39,688 nucleotides of DNA from a bacterium. Lineage in GTDB: Bacteria > Bacillota > Clostridia > Lachnospirales > Lachnospiraceae. The position numbers were made by a program, and so were the translations under genes. Shown here in pieces: positions 21,609 to 32,574 of the stretch. How positions within the stretch are numbered: position 1 is the stretch's first letter; every line of letters starts with the position of its first letter. The stretch spans positions 1 through 39,688 of the forward strand of contig JAMPAG010000001.1 of NCBI GenBank assembly GCA_023667365.1, in the 5' to 3' direction. Under the pieces are notes generated by a model. The model was not told the DNA's origin, did not search any database, and worked only from the letters and a program-made list of their open reading frames with translations.

Positions 21609-21989
21609 ATGGCAAAGTTGACAACTCAGGAATTCATTGATGCGATCAAAGAGCTGACCGTATTAGAGTTAAACGATCTGGTAAAGGCTTGTGAGGAGGA
21701 ATTCGGCGTATCTGCAGCGGCAGGCGTTGTCGTTGCGGCAGCAGGCGCGGGCGCAGCGGCGGAGGCAGCTGAGGAGAAGACCGAGTTTGACGTTGAGCTG
21801 ACAGAGGTTGGCCCGAACAAGGTTAAGGTCATCAAGGTTGTCCGTGAGGCAACAGGCCTTGGCTTAAAGGAAGCAAAGGATCTGGTAGATTCCGCTCCGA
21901 AGACGTTAAAGGAGGCTGCTACCAAGGAAGAGGCTGAGGACATTAAGACGAAGCTGGAAGCTGAGGGCGCAAAGGTTACCTTAAAGTAA
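21609..21989 (+). CDS. rplL: Ribosomal protein L7/L12 (bL12)
   Basis: A 126-residue L7/L12: N-terminal dimerisation domain ([29 protein letters not shown]), Ala/Gly hinge (about 38-58) and C-terminal factor-binding domain ([68 protein letters not shown]). ATAAGGAGG precedes the ATG. About 140 bases of spacer with a new promoter separate it from rpoB. Confidence 0.98.
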   Translation: MAKLTTQEFIDAIKELTVLELNDLVKACEEEFGVSAAAGVVVAAAGAGAAAEAAEEKTEFDVELTEVGPNKVKVIKVVREATGLGLKEAKDLVDSAPKTLKEAATKEEAEDIKTKLEAEGAKVTLK

Positions 21990-22115
21990 TCGGAACGATT
22001 GCAGGAGACAGGTTCCTGTATGCGCGATGCATTCAAAAAGAAAATACGCCGTGCTCTTTTCACACAGGTGGAGAGGGCAGGGCGATTTCTTTTTTTCTAA
22101 AATAAAAATTATGAG

Positions 22116-22144
22116 TTGACTCGGAACTTGACTTGTGTTAAACT
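22116..22144 (+). promoter_or_regulatory. Sigma-A promoter of rpoBC
   Basis: TTGACT (22116-22121), 17 bases, TAAACT (22139-22144). Transcription would start near 22151, which excludes the in-frame ATG at 22135 as the rpoB start and supports 22204. Confidence 0.7.
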
Positions 22145-22203
22145 GGATGATGCGCTATTGTGGTGTGATAGGCGATTTTATGGAAGAACGGGGTGAATTG
22201 TCA

Positions 22204-25200
22204 ATGGAAAAGAACAGAATACGTCCGATTGCCTCCGGCAGGGGCATGCGTATGAGTTATCAAAGGCAAAAAGAGGTATTGGAAATGCCGAACCTCATTG
22301 AGGTGCAGAAAGATTCCTACAAATGGTTTTTGGAGGAAGGCTTAAAAGAGGCGTTTGACGACATCTCTCCGATCGAGGACTACAGCGGGCATTTGAGCCT
22401 TGAGTTTGTGGACTTTGAACTCTGCGAGGACGATGTAAAATATTCTATTGAGAAATGTAAGGAACGCGATGCCAATTATGCGGCGCCTCTCAAGGTAAAA
22501 GTGCGTCTTTACAATAAAGAGAAAGAGGAGATCAGCGAACATGAGATTTTTATGGGCGATCTTCCTTTGATGACGGAAACCGGCACGTTCATCATCAACG
22601 GCGCAGAGCGTGTTATCGTCAGCCAGCTTGTACGTTCCCCCGGCATTTATTATTCCGTAGAGCATGACAAGATCGGGAAGCAGCTCTTTTCCTGTCAGGT
22701 TATCCCGAACCGCGGCGCCTGGCTTGAATACGAGACGGATTCCAACGATGTGTTTTATGTGCGTGTGGACCGTACGCGCAAGGTGCCGATCACCGTTCTT
22801 CTGCGTGCGCTCGGCATCGGCACGAACGAGGAGATTCGCGAACTGTTCGGCGATGAGCCCAAAATAGAAGCAAGCTTTACCAAGGACACTGCTGAGAATT
22901 ATCAGGAGGGTCTCTTAGAGTTATATAAAAAGATCCGTCCGGGCGAGCCGCTCAGCGTGGACAGCGCGGAAAGCCTGATCCATGCGATGTTCTTTGATCC
23001 GAGAAGATATGACCTTGCAAAAGTAGGAAGATATAAATTCAATAAAAAGCTGGCGTTCCGCAACCGCATCCGCCATCAGATCCTTGCAGAGGATGCAGTC
23101 GATCCGATCACGGGCGAAGTGATTGCGGAAAAGGGAACCAAGGTGACGGCGGAGTTAGCGGACGAGATCCAGAACGCGGCTGTCCCTGCCGTATGGATTC
23201 AGACTGAGGAGAAAAACGAGAAGATCCTGTCTAATATGATGGTCGATCTGGCTCATTTTGTGGATTGCAAGCCGGCGGAGCTCGGTATCCGCGAGAAGGT
23301 TTATTATCCTGTATTAAAGCAGCTTCTGGAGGAATACGGAGAGAAGCCGGAGGAGCTTTTTGAGACAATCAAAAAGAACGTGCATGAGCTTGTTCCAAAG
23401 CATATCACCAAGGAGGACATTATCGCGTCCATCAACTACAATATGCATCTGGAGTTCGGCATCGGCACGAAGGACGATATTGACCATTTGGGCAACCGGC
23501 GTATCCGTGCGGTCGGCGAGCTGTTGCAGAATCAGTACCGTATTGGTCTTTCCCGTCTGGAGAGAGTCGTGCGCGAAAGGATGACGACGCATGACACCGA
23601 CGATATTTCGCCGCAGAGTCTGATCAATATCAAACCGGTGCAGGCTGCCGTGAAGGAATTTTTCGGTTCCTCCCAGCTTTCACAGTTCATGGATCAGAAT
23701 AATCCGCTCGGAGAATTGACGCATAAGAGACGTCTCTCCGCATTGGGACCGGGCGGTCTGTCCCGTGACCGCGCGGGATTCGAGGTACGTGACGTGCATT
23801 ACTCCCATTATGGAAGAATGTGCCCGATCGAGACGCCTGAAGGACCGAATATCGGTTTGATCAACTCCCTCGCTTCCTATGCGAGGATCAATGAGTACGG
23901 TTTTGTGGAAGCGCCGTACCGTAAGATTGACAAGAGCGATCCGGAAAATCCGTGCGTTACGGATGAAGTTATTTATATGACGGCGGATGAGGAGGATAAT
24001 TATCATGTTGCGCAGGCATCCGAACCGCTGGATGCGGAAGGACACTTCCTCCGCAATATGGTTTCCGGACGTTATATGGATGAGACGCAGGAGTACAGCA
24101 AGACCATGTTTGATTACATGGACGTGTCGCCGCGTATGATCTTTTCCGTTGCGACAGCGCTCATTCCTTTTTTGCAGAATGACGACGCGAACCGCGCGCT
24201 GATGGGATCCAACATGCAGAGACAGGCAGTGCCGCTTTTAATGACGGAGGCGCCTGTTGTCGGCACGGGCATGGAGCCGAAAGCGGCGGTCGATTCCGGC
24301 GTCTGCGTTGTGGCGCGCAAAAACGGAACGGTGGACTATGTATCGTCCCGCATGATCCGCGTGACCTATGACGACGGGGAAAAAGAAGAATTTCATCTGA
24401 CCAAATTTGTCAGAAGCAATCAGAGCAACTGCTATAATCAGAAGCCGATCGTCTTTAAGGGAGACCGCGTCGCTGCGGGCGAGGTAATCGCGGACGGTCC
24501 CTCCACGGCGGGCGGCGAGCTTGCGCTCGGCAAGAATCCGCTGATCGGTTTTATGACGTGGGAAGGTTACAATTACGAGGATGCCGTGCTGCTCAGCGAG
24601 CGGCTCGTGCAGGATGACATTTATACTTCCGTCCACATTGAGGAGTATGAGGCGGAGGCGCGCGATACCAAGTTAGGACCGGAGGAGATTACCCGTGACG
24701 TGCCGGGCGTCGGCGACGATGCCCTAAAGGATTTGGACGACCGCGGTATTATCCGTGTCGGCGCGGAGGTCCGTGCAGGCGACATTCTGGTCGGTAAGGT
24801 AACGCCGAAGGGCGAGACGGAGCTGACCGCAGAGGAAAGACTGCTGCGCGCGATTTTCGGTGAGAAGGCGAGAGAGGTCAGGGATACTTCCTTAAAGGTG
24901 CCTCACGGCGAATATGGAATTGTAGTGGATGCCAAGGTATTTACCCGCGAGAACGGCGATGAGCTGTCTCCGGGCGTGAATCAGGCGGTCCGCATTTATA
25001 TCGCGCAGAAGAGAAAAATTTCCGTCGGCGACAAGATGGCGGGACGTCACGGGAACAAGGGTGTCGTTTCCCGTGTGCTTCCGGTTGAGGATATGCCGTA
25101 TCTGCCGAACGGACGTCCGCTTGACATTGTATTAAATCCGTTGGGCGTGCCTTCACGTATGAATATCGGACAGGTATTGGAGATCCATCTGTCCCTTGCG

Positions 25201-26079
25201 GCAAAGGCGCTCGGCTTTAATATCGCAACGCCCGTGTTTGACGGCGCAAAAGAGGACGATATTATGGATACGCTCGACTTGGCGAATGATTACGTCAATT
25301 TAAGCTGGGAAGAGTTTGAAAAGAAGCATAAGGACGAACTGCTGCCCGAAGTGATGCAGTATCTGTCTGACAACAGGGATCACAGAGAGGTATGGAAAGG
25401 CGTGCCGATCTCAAGGGACGGCAAGGTAAGGCTGCGCGACGGCAGGACGGGAGAATATTTTGACGGTCCTGTTACGATCGGACACATGCATTACTTAAAG
25501 CTCCACCATTTGGTTGACGATAAGATCCACGCGCGTTCGACCGGACCGTACTCTCTGGTAACGCAACAGCCGCTCGGCGGTAAAGCGCAGTTCGGCGGAC
25601 AGCGTTTCGGAGAGATGGAGGTATGGGCGCTTGAGGCATACGGCGCATCCTATACCCTGCAGGAGATTCTGACCGTGAAGTCGGATGATGTGGTCGGACG
25701 TGTCAAGACCTATGAGGCGATCATCAAGGGTGACAATATCCCAGAGCCGGGTATTCCGGAATCGTTCAAGGTGTTATTAAAGGAATTGCAGTCGCTCGGC
25801 TTAGACGTCAAGGTGCTCCGCGACGATGCTTCCGAAGTAAAGATCATGGAGTCCATCGACTACGGCGAGACGGATTTCAGAGACGTGCTTGAGGGGGATT
25901 CCCGCAGATTTAACCGCTATGAGGATGAGTCGCTCGGTTCCATGGGCTTCCAGAAGCAGGAGATCGATGCGCAGAGCGGTGAGTTCGTAAGCGCGGAAGA
26001 CGAGACGGATGACTATGAGGACGAAGTGGAGACAGAGGACGAATACGAAGCCGTCTATGAGGGTTCTGACGAAGAATAA
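22204..26079 (+). CDS. rpoB: RNA polymerase subunit beta
   Basis: A 1291-residue beta subunit. Seen: [36 protein letters not shown] at the N terminus, the rifampicin-region block [66 protein letters not shown], the Mg/NTP-region [30 protein letters not shown] and the C-terminal [24 protein letters not shown]. The rifampicin region shows the sensitive-type residues (S-Q-F-M-D, H, R-R-L-S-A). The last 29 residues form an acidic tail. The start at 22204 (MEKNRIRPI) follows a GGGGTGA site; in-frame ATGs at 22135 and 22180 are disfavoured by the promoter and by conservation. Confidence 0.98.
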   Translation: MEKNRIRPIASGRGMRMSYQRQKEVLEMPNLIEVQKDSYKWFLEEGLKEAFDDISPIEDYSGHLSLEFVDFELCEDDVKYSIEKCKERDANYAAPLKVKVRLYNKEKEEISEHEIFMGDLPLMTETGTFIINGAERVIVSQLVRSPGIYYSVEHDKIGKQLFSCQVIPNRGAWLEYETDSNDVFYVRVDRTRKVPITVLLRALGIGTNEEIRELFGDEPKIEASFTKDTAENYQEGLLELYKKIRPGEPLSVDSAESLIHAMFFDPRRYDLAKVGRYKFNKKLAFRNRIRHQILAEDAVDPITGEVIAEKGTKVTAELADEIQNAAVPAVWIQTEEKNEKILSNMMVDLAHFVDCKPAELGIREKVYYPVLKQLLEEYGEKPEELFETIKKNVHELVPKHITKEDIIASINYNMHLEFGIGTKDDIDHLGNRRIRAVGELLQNQYRIGLSRLERVVRERMTTHDTDDISPQSLINIKPVQAAVKEFFGSSQLSQFMDQNNPLGELTHKRRLSALGPGGLSRDRAGFEVRDVHYSHYGRMCPIETPEGPNIGLINSLASYARINEYGFVEAPYRKIDKSDPENPCVTDEVIYMTADEEDNYHVAQASEPLDAEGHFLRNMVSGRYMDETQEYSKTMFDYMDVSPRMIFSVATALIPFLQNDDANRALMGSNMQRQAVPLLMTEAPVVGTGMEPKAAVDSGVCVVARKNGTVDYVSSRMIRVTYDDGEKEEFHLTKFVRSNQSNCYNQKPIVFKGDRVAAGEVIADGPSTAGGELALGKNPLIGFMTWEGYNYEDAVLLSERLVQDDIYTSVHIEEYEAEARDTKLGPEEITRDVPGVGDDALKDLDDRGIIRVGAEVRAGDILVGKVTPKGETELTAEERLLRAIFGEKAREVRDTSLKVPHGEYGIVVDAKVFTRENGDELSPGVNQAVRIYIAQKRKISVGDKMAGRHGNKGVVSRVLPVEDMPYLPNGRPLDIVLNPLGVPSRMNIGQVLEIHLSLAAKALGFNIATPVFDGAKEDDIMDTLDLANDYVNLSWEEFEKKHKDELLPEVMQYLSDNRDHREVWKGVPISRDGKVRLRDGRTGEYFDGPVTIGHMHYLKLHHLVDDKIHARSTGPYSLVTQQPLGGKAQFGGQRFGEMEVWALEAYGASYTLQEILTVKSDDVVGRVKTYEAIIKGDNIPEPGIPESFKVLLKELQSLGLDVKVLRDDASEVKIMESIDYGETDFRDVLEGDSRRFNRYEDESLGSMGFQKQEIDAQSGEFVSAEDETDDYEDEVETEDEYEAVYEGSDEE

Positions 26080-26118
26080 AACGCTGTTTTTGATGAAAAG
26101 GATGGAAGGAGTGCCATA

Positions 26119-29100
26119 ATGTCAGAGACAAGAAATGAAGGATATGAGCCGATGACCTTTGATGCGATCAAGATTGGTCTGGCTTCACCTGAAAAAATCA
26201 GAGAATGGTCGAGAGGCGAGGTCACAAAGCCGGAGACGATCAATTACAGAACCTTAAAGCCCGAAAAGGACGGTCTGTTCTGTGAGCGTATTTTTGGACC
26301 GAACAAGGATTGGGAGTGCCATTGCGGTAAATATAAGAAAATCCGTTACAAGGGCGTTGTCTGCGACCGATGCGGCGTGGAAGTGACCAAGTCGAGCGTC
26401 CGCAGAGAGCGCATGGGGCATATCGAGCTGGCTGCGCCGGTGTCTCATATCTGGTATTTTAAGGGGATTCCGAGCCGGATGGGACTGATTCTGGATCTGT
26501 CTCCCCGTGTGCTGGAGAAAGTACTTTATTTTGCATCCTATATCGTGTTGGATAAGGGGCAGTCTAACTTAGAGTATAAGCAGATTCTGACCGAAAAAGA
26601 GTATCAGGACGCGCGCGAGGCGTTCGGCGACAGAAAGTTCCGTGTCGGAATGGGCGCTGAGGCGATCAAGGAGTTATTACAGGCAATTGATTTAGAGAAG
26701 GAAGCGGAAGAATTGAAGGCGGGGCTTCGGGAGTCCAGCGGACAGAAGCGCGCGCGTATCATCAAGCGTCTGGAGGTCGTTGAGGCGTTCCGTGAATCCG
26801 AGAATAAACCGGAGTGGATGATCATGGATGCGATTCCGGTCATTCCGCCCGATCTGCGCCCGATGGTACAGCTTGACGGCGGCCGCTTTGCAACGAGCGA
26901 CTTAAATGACTTATACCGCAGGATCATCAACCGGAACAACCGCTTAAAACGGCTGCTGGATCTGGGAGCGCCGGATATTATTGTGCGCAATGAAAAGAGA
27001 ATGCTTCAGGAGGCGGTGGACGCGCTGATCGACAACGGCAGGCGCGGACGTCCCGTGACCGGACCGGGCAACCGGGCGTTAAAGTCCCTGTCCGATATGT
27101 TAAAGGGTAAATCGGGACGATTCCGTCAGAATCTTTTGGGAAAGCGTGTCGATTATTCGGGACGTTCCGTTATCGTGGTAGGACCGGAGTTAAAGATTTA
27201 CCAGTGCGGACTGCCGAAGGAAATGGCGATCGAACTGTTCAAGCCGTTCGTGATGAAGGAGCTTGTCGCGCGCGGTATCTCTCAGAATATCAAGAATGCC
27301 AAGAAGCTCGTGGAGCGTTGGGATAATCAGGTATGGGATGTGCTTGAGGAGGTCATCACAGAGCATCCCGTCATGTTAAACCGTGCGCCTACCCTGCACA
27401 GACTGGGTATCCAGGCGTTCGAGCCGATCCTTGTAGAAGGAAAGGCGATCAAACTGCATCCGCTCGTATGTACGGCGTTCAATGCGGACTTTGACGGAGA
27501 CCAGATGGCGGTACATCTTCCGCTGTCGCAGGAAGCACAGGCGGAGTGCCGGTTCCTGCTCCTGTCTCCGAACAACCTCCTAAAGCCGTCGGACGGCGGT
27601 CCTGTTGCCGTTCCTTCTCAGGATATGGTACTGGGGATTTACTATCTGACGCAGGAACGTCCGGGGGCGAAGGGAGAAGGAAAGTTCTTCCGCAACCTGA
27701 GCGAAGCGATCATGGCGTACGAGAACGGTTACATTACGCTGCATTCGCGTATTACGGTCAGAATCAGCAAGGTGAATGAAGCAGGCGAGACGGTCACAGG
27801 ACTGATAGAGTCCACGCTGGGGCGTCTGATCTTTAATGAGATATTGCCGCAGGATTTAGGCTATGTGGACAGAAGCGACCCGGCGAATTTCTTAAAGCCG
27901 GAAGTGGATTTCCTTGTGGCAAAGAAACAGTTAAAACAGATTCTGGAGAGAGTCATCAACACCCACGGTACTTTTAAGACCGCAGAGGTGCTGGATGATA
28001 TTAAGGCGACCGGGTATAAATATTCGACGAGAGCGGCTATGACGGTGTCGATCTCTGATATGACCGTGCCTGCCAAGAAGCCGGAAATGCTGGCGGCGGC
28101 GCAGGAGATGGTGGATAAGATCACGAGAAACTATAAGCGCGGACTTATCACGGATGAGGAGCGTTATAAAGCGGTTGTTGAGACCTGGACGGAGACGGAT
28201 AAGGAGCTGACGGATGTTCTGTTAAAGGGGCTCGATCAGTACAATAACATCTTCATGATGGCGGATTCCGGCGCGCGTGGTTCCAATCAGCAGATCAAGC
28301 AGCTTGCCGGTATGCGTGGATTGATGGCGGATACGACGGGTAAGACGATCGAGCTGCCGATCAAGTCCAATTTCCGTGAGGGTCTTGACGTACTGGAATA
28401 CTTTATGTCGGCACACGGCGCAAGAAAAGGTCTTTCCGATACGGCGCTGCGTACGGCGGATTCCGGTTATCTGACAAGGCGAATGGTCGATGTATGTCAG
28501 GAATTGATTATTCGTGAGACAGACTGCTGCGAGGGCCTGGATGAGATTCCGGGCATGACCGTCAAGGCGTTCGTGGACGGAAAAGAAGTGATCGAGGGCT
28601 TAAAGGATCGTATCACGGGCAGATACAGCTGTGAAGAAATCTGCGATGAGGACGGCAATGTCATTGTGAAGAAAAATCACATGATTACGCCGAGCCGCGC
28701 GGCAAGGATTCTCAGCGTTGGTCTGGACGAAAACGGAGAGCAGGTAGAGGGCAAGTGTATCGAGAGCGTGAAGATCCGCACGATCCTGACCTGCCGTTCC
28801 CATACCGGGATCTGTGCGAAATGCTACGGCGCGAACATGGCGACCGGCGAGGCGGTACAGGTCGGCGAGACTGTCGGCATCATTGCAGCGCAGTCCATCG
28901 GTGAACCGGGTACGCAGCTGACGATGAGAACGTTCCACACGGGCGGCGTTGCCGGCGGCGACATTACGCAGGGTCTTCCCCGTGTCGAGGAGCTTTTTGA
29001 GGCAAGAAAGCCGAAGGGACTTGCGGTTATTTCCGAGATCGCGGGTGTTGCGACGGTAAAGGATACAAAGAAAAAACGTGAGATCACGATCGAAAACAAG

Positions 29101-29940
29101 GAGCTTGGCGAGGCAAAGACCTATCTGATCCCGTACGGTTCCCGTATCAAGATCGTGGACGGCGCAACGATCGAGGCGGGCGATGAACTGACAGAAGGCT
29201 CCGTCAACCCGCATGATCTGTTGAAGATCAAGGGCGTGCGTGCCGTGCAGGATTATCTGCTCCGCGAGGTACAGCGTGTGTACCGTCTGCAGGGCGTGGA
29301 TATTGCGGATAAGCATATTGAGGTCATTGTGCGTCAGATGTTAAAGAAGATCCGCATTGAAAACAACGGCGATACGGATTTCCTTCCGGGAACGCTTGTC
29401 GATGTGCTTGAATATGAGGACATCAATGCGAAATATATTGCGGAGGGGAAAGAACCCTCCGAGGGTAAGCAGGTGATCCTCGGTATCACGAAAGCGGCGC
29501 TTGCGACGAATTCCTTCCTGTCGGCGGCATCCTTCCAGGAGACGACGAAGGTGTTGACGGAAGCTGCGATCAAGGGCAAGGTCGATCCGCTGATCGGATT
29601 AAAGGAGAATGTCATCCTTGGTAAGCTGATCCCTGCCGGAACCGGTATGAAACGTTACCGTGACGTGAAGCTCTCGACCGACGCGAAGTTTGCCTATAAA
29701 CAAAGAATGATGGAGCAGGAATTTTCCTTTGCGGACAGTAATGATGATCCTTTTGTCCCGTATCATGACCGGGCGGCAGAGGATGCCGACGAGGTGCGCT
29801 CTGAGGACGAGATGCTTGATGACGAGGAAGAAGTATCTCTGGCTGACGATTTCGTGGCTGAGGAATTAGAAGCGGACGATGCGTTTGCGGAGGAGGCGGC
29901 GGACGATCTGGTATTAGACGCTGCGGACAATGCGGAGTAA
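26119..29940 (+). CDS. rpoC: RNA polymerase subunit beta'
   Basis: A 1273-residue beta' subunit. Seen: N-terminal zinc site Cys67, Cys69, Cys82, Cys85 ([20 protein letters not shown]), the active-site [12 protein letters not shown] with Asp457, Asp459, Asp461, the bridge helix/trigger-loop region ([28 protein letters not shown]) and second zinc site ([20 protein letters not shown]). The C-terminal 60 residues (from about 1212) are strongly acidic ([16 protein letters not shown] and similar), longer than in many relatives. AAGGAGTGCCATA precedes the ATG. It is 39 bases behind rpoB. Confidence 0.98.
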   Translation: MSETRNEGYEPMTFDAIKIGLASPEKIREWSRGEVTKPETINYRTLKPEKDGLFCERIFGPNKDWECHCGKYKKIRYKGVVCDRCGVEVTKSSVRRERMGHIELAAPVSHIWYFKGIPSRMGLILDLSPRVLEKVLYFASYIVLDKGQSNLEYKQILTEKEYQDAREAFGDRKFRVGMGAEAIKELLQAIDLEKEAEELKAGLRESSGQKRARIIKRLEVVEAFRESENKPEWMIMDAIPVIPPDLRPMVQLDGGRFATSDLNDLYRRIINRNNRLKRLLDLGAPDIIVRNEKRMLQEAVDALIDNGRRGRPVTGPGNRALKSLSDMLKGKSGRFRQNLLGKRVDYSGRSVIVVGPELKIYQCGLPKEMAIELFKPFVMKELVARGISQNIKNAKKLVERWDNQVWDVLEEVITEHPVMLNRAPTLHRLGIQAFEPILVEGKAIKLHPLVCTAFNADFDGDQMAVHLPLSQEAQAECRFLLLSPNNLLKPSDGGPVAVPSQDMVLGIYYLTQERPGAKGEGKFFRNLSEAIMAYENGYITLHSRITVRISKVNEAGETVTGLIESTLGRLIFNEILPQDLGYVDRSDPANFLKPEVDFLVAKKQLKQILERVINTHGTFKTAEVLDDIKATGYKYSTRAAMTVSISDMTVPAKKPEMLAAAQEMVDKITRNYKRGLITDEERYKAVVETWTETDKELTDVLLKGLDQYNNIFMMADSGARGSNQQIKQLAGMRGLMADTTGKTIELPIKSNFREGLDVLEYFMSAHGARKGLSDTALRTADSGYLTRRMVDVCQELIIRETDCCEGLDEIPGMTVKAFVDGKEVIEGLKDRITGRYSCEEICDEDGNVIVKKNHMITPSRAARILSVGLDENGEQVEGKCIESVKIRTILTCRSHTGICAKCYGANMATGEAVQVGETVGIIAAQSIGEPGTQLTMRTFHTGGVAGGDITQGLPRVEELFEARKPKGLAVISEIAGVATVKDTKKKREITIENKELGEAKTYLIPYGSRIKIVDGATIEAGDELTEGSVNPHDLLKIKGVRAVQDYLLREVQRVYRLQGVDIADKHIEVIVRQMLKKIRIENNGDTDFLPGTLVDVLEYEDINAKYIAEGKEPSEGKQVILGITKAALATNSFLSAASFQETTKVLTEAAIKGKVDPLIGLKENVILGKLIPAGTGMKRYRDVKLSTDAKFAYKQRMMEQEFSFADSNDDPFVPYHDRAAEDADEVRSEDEMLDDEEEVSLADDFVAEELEADDAFAEEAADDLVLDAADNAE

Positions 29941-29973
29941 GGAAATCAGAAGTATCTATAATTAAGTAAGAAG

Positions 29974-30016
29974 AGAAAGAACATGCGGGAAGGGCTGCTT
30001 CCCGCATGTTCTTTCT
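29974..30016. terminator. Strong terminator after rpoC
   Basis: A perfect 19-base-pair stem (AGAAAGAACATGCGGGAAG with its complement) around GGCTG. It is long enough to act on transcripts from either side; the U-rich tail is short. It ends the rpoBC unit and probably also the convergent minus-strand gene. Confidence 0.85.
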
Positions 30017-30138
30017 ATAAAGATTTGGGTGCCAAAAGCCTTGCAATGAAATCGGTATTGACAGATTGCGCAAAAGAAATCTGCCGGGTGACGTTTATGA
30101 GCAGGGCTTTTGACACTTCAATTTTGGAAAAATCTGGT

Positions 30139-30981
30139 TTAGGGAGCATAGACCCCGGTATCCAGCAGATAGATCGCGTCGTCTGTGGAAAGTTTTGAAA
30201 ACTGATCGAAATAGTCGTCCTGCACCATTCCGGTGAGCGCCGGTATTTCAGCGACCTCGATTTTTTTCATTGTATCAAATTCCCATATGCCGAACGTGGC
30301 ATTCTTCTGCACGCCGGCCGATCGCGGTTCCTCAAAGAGCATCACGCATAAAACATATTCGCAGGACTGCGGGGTCATGCAGGGCTGCCAGTCTTTATCA
30401 AAGAACATCAGCAGATCCTGCACGGTGTATGTCAGCATGGACTCCAAAGCATAGCCCGGATAGGGGAGGCCGTCCGTGCCGTCGCTGTCTGATTGCGGGG
30501 CGTTTTGCGGCGCGGATTCGGAGGAGACGTGAAGGCTGCCTGTACCGTTGCCGTCCGATTGAGCGTCAGTTTGCGGCGCGGATTCGGAAGCGTCGTGAAA
30601 GCCGTCCGTGCCGTCGGATGCGGCTCCCGGTACAGCGGAGAAGGAAGATGACAGGGCGACACGGCGGCTGACCGTGTACGCTTCAAGTTGGTAATAGGAT
30701 GCCAGATCCTGTAAGAGACAAATGGAAATGGAGCGGTGATCACGCCAGAGAAACGGATAGGCGTCTGTAAGAGCGTCCATTTCTCCGCCGGAAGCGGTAA
30801 AGACTTCAGAAAATTCTTCACATATCCGCATGGATTGCGCGAGCCGGCGGCTATTGCGGTCTATGATACGTGCGCGCACAAGCAGGCAGATGCAGACGGT
30901 GCCTGCCGCCAAAAGGAACAGAATGGAAATGAGGAGTTTGCGTGAAAAGCGATTGGGACGGGCAGGGACTTTTATAAACAT
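30139..30981 (-). CDS. Membrane-anchored protein of unknown function with internal 22-residue repeats
   Basis: A 280-residue protein that I do not recognise. Residues 1-14 are basic (FIKVPARPNRFSRK), 15-37 form one membrane segment (LLISILFLLAAGTVCICLLV), so the bulk should lie outside the membrane (extracytoplasmic by the positive-inside rule). Residues 122-165 hold two 22-residue repeats rich in Ser, Asp, Gly and Ala plus a partial third. The C-terminal 100 residues (ALESMLTYTVQDLLMFFDKDW ... MKKIEVAEIPALTGMVQDDYFDQFSKLSTDDAIYLLDTGVYAP) look globular. No catalytic motif is seen. GAAGGAGATACGCCG sets the start at 30981. It is a single gene transcribed against the superoperon. Confidence 0.75.
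   Translation of the reverse strand: MFIKVPARPNRFSRKLLISILFLLAAGTVCICLLVRARIIDRNSRRLAQSMRICEEFSEVFTASGGEMDALTDAYPFLWRDHRSISICLLQDLASYYQLEAYTVSRRVALSSSFSAVPGAASDGTDGFHDASESAPQTDAQSDGNGTGSLHVSSESAPQNAPQSDSDGTDGLPYPGYALESMLTYTVQDLLMFFDKDWQPCMTPQSCEYVLCVMLFEEPRSAGVQKNATFGIWEFDTMKKIEVAEIPALTGMVQDDYFDQFSKLSTDDAIYLLDTGVYAP
30487..30618 (-). repeat. Two 66-base repeats in the unknown membrane protein
   Basis: Two adjacent in-frame 66-base units encode SDGTDGFHDASESAPQT and GNGTGSLHVSSESAPQN followed by four to five residues each, then a partial third copy (SDGTDGL). Confidence 0.8.
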
Positions 30982-31041
30982 CGGCGTATCTCCTTCTTTG
31001 CATTTATAGTGTTCCGTGTTTTTTGATAGTTGGATTATAGG

Positions 31042-31096
31042 ATGAATCTGCGATTCATGATCGACATTCGCCGTTCGCCGAATGCACAAGTGCATT
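31042..31096. repeat. Series of short palindromes in the gap before rpsL
   Basis: Three inverted repeats follow each other: ATGAATC/GATTCAT around TGC (31042-31058), CATTCG/CGAATG (31065-31084) and TGCAC/GTGCA around AA (31083-31094). They lie in the 343-base gap between the minus-strand gene and rpsL, which otherwise contains only the rpsL promoter. The first resembles the AAGAAT-type hairpins elsewhere in the window. Confidence 0.5.
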
Positions 31097-31224
31097 CTTC
31101 TCACTTGCGCTCATTATATCATAAAACGGGAAAAAAGAGGAGGCATATCCTTTTAGGAAAGCAGGGAAGTCGTAGAAATGCGAGAATTTGGGCAAGAATT
31201 TGCATAAAAAGAGCAAAGAGTGTA

Positions 31225-31253
31225 TTGACAATGAAAAATATGGCAAGTATAAT
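31225..31253 (+). promoter_or_regulatory. Perfect-consensus promoter of rpsL
   Basis: TTGACA (31225-31230), exactly 17 bases, TATAAT (31248-31253): no mismatch to the sigma-A consensus. Start near 31260, about 65 bases before rpsL. Confidence 0.93.
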
Positions 31254-31324
31254 AATCTAGCGTGCGTAAGGATGCATTTCTTTTTGCATGCAGAAAAAGT
31301 CTATATCATAGGAGGTGAAACAGA

Positions 31325-31744
31325 ATGCCAACATTTAACCAGTTAGTAAGAAAAGGACGTCAGACATCCGAGAAGAAGGCGACCGCGCCTGCTTTGTTAA
31401 AGGGTTATAACTCTTTGAGAAAGAAATCCATCAATACCGCTTCTCCGCAGAAGCGTGGTGTCTGCACCGCAGTCAAGACTGCTACGCCTAAGAAACCTAA
31501 CTCCGCTCTTAGAAAGATCGCCAGAGTACGTCTTTCCAACGGAATCGAGGTAACATCCTACATTCCGGGCGAAGGACATAACTTGCAGGAACACTCTGTT
31601 GTTCTGATCCGCGGCGGTCGTGTTAAGGACTTGCCCGGTACGAGATACCATATCATCAGGGGTACGTTAGATACCGCAGGTGTCGCGAACAGAAAGCAGG
31701 CTCGTTCCAAATACGGCGCTAAGAGACCGAAGGCAGGAAAATAG
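31325..31744 (+). CDS. rpsL: Ribosomal protein S12 (uS12)
   Basis: A 139-residue S12 of the Gram-positive type (with the extra stretch after residue 20). Seen: [38 protein letters not shown] with both lysines of the streptomycin-sensitive site (56, 57), [42 protein letters not shown] and a basic tail. It is part of the decoding centre. ATAGGAGGTGAAACAGA precedes the ATG. Confidence 0.98.
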   Translation: MPTFNQLVRKGRQTSEKKATAPALLKGYNSLRKKSINTASPQKRGVCTAVKTATPKKPNSALRKIARVRLSNGIEVTSYIPGEGHNLQEHSVVLIRGGRVKDLPGTRYHIIRGTLDTAGVANRKQARSKYGAKRPKAGK

Positions 31745-31938
31745 GAGCCATTTGTACCGCAGTTTAGAGACTAATTAGTGTTGGGATTCTGGAGTGAGCA
31801 ATCACCGCGAATGGAAACATTCGGCGAACAGACGATTCGTTACATGCTTTCTATGCGAAGATACAGAAATACCGCACGAACACATTAGGGGTGCAGGCGT
31901 TTTAGAAACGCGGCATTAGAACTTGTGAGTACCGATGA

Positions 31939-32439
<501 letters not shown>

Positions 32440-32440
32440 A

Positions 32441-32531
32441 AAAGAGTTTCCTGCGGAAACTCTTTCAAAGAATCCGCCTGCGGCGAATTCTTTCGAAGGA
32501 AATGGATAGCCGCGAAGCCTCGGCTTTCGCG
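32441..32531. repeat. Three successive hairpins between rpsG and fusA
   Basis: 32441-32465 (AAAGAGTTTCC/GGAAACTCTTT), 32467-32493 (AAAGAATCCGCC/GGCGAATTCTTT, one mismatch) and 32511-32531 (CGCGAAGCC/GGCTTTCGCG, one bulge). The first begins at the rpsG stop. They have the AAAGAGT and AAAGAAT types seen in the cassette at 3376-3528. None is followed by a long T run at its 3' end, so read-through to fusA is likely. Confidence 0.7.
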
Positions 32532-32574
32532 CATAAGTTGTTTTTTTGTGTAATAACAATAGGAGGAAAAACCT

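Noticed and set aside
22135..22203. 23 extra codons at the rpoB N terminus
   Set aside because: The -10 box lies at 22139-22144, so this stretch cannot be fully transcribed, and the sequence is not part of the beta family.
28600..29316. 238-codon minus-strand frame inside rpoC
   Set aside because: Antisense to a conserved part of beta'; no domain, no binding site.
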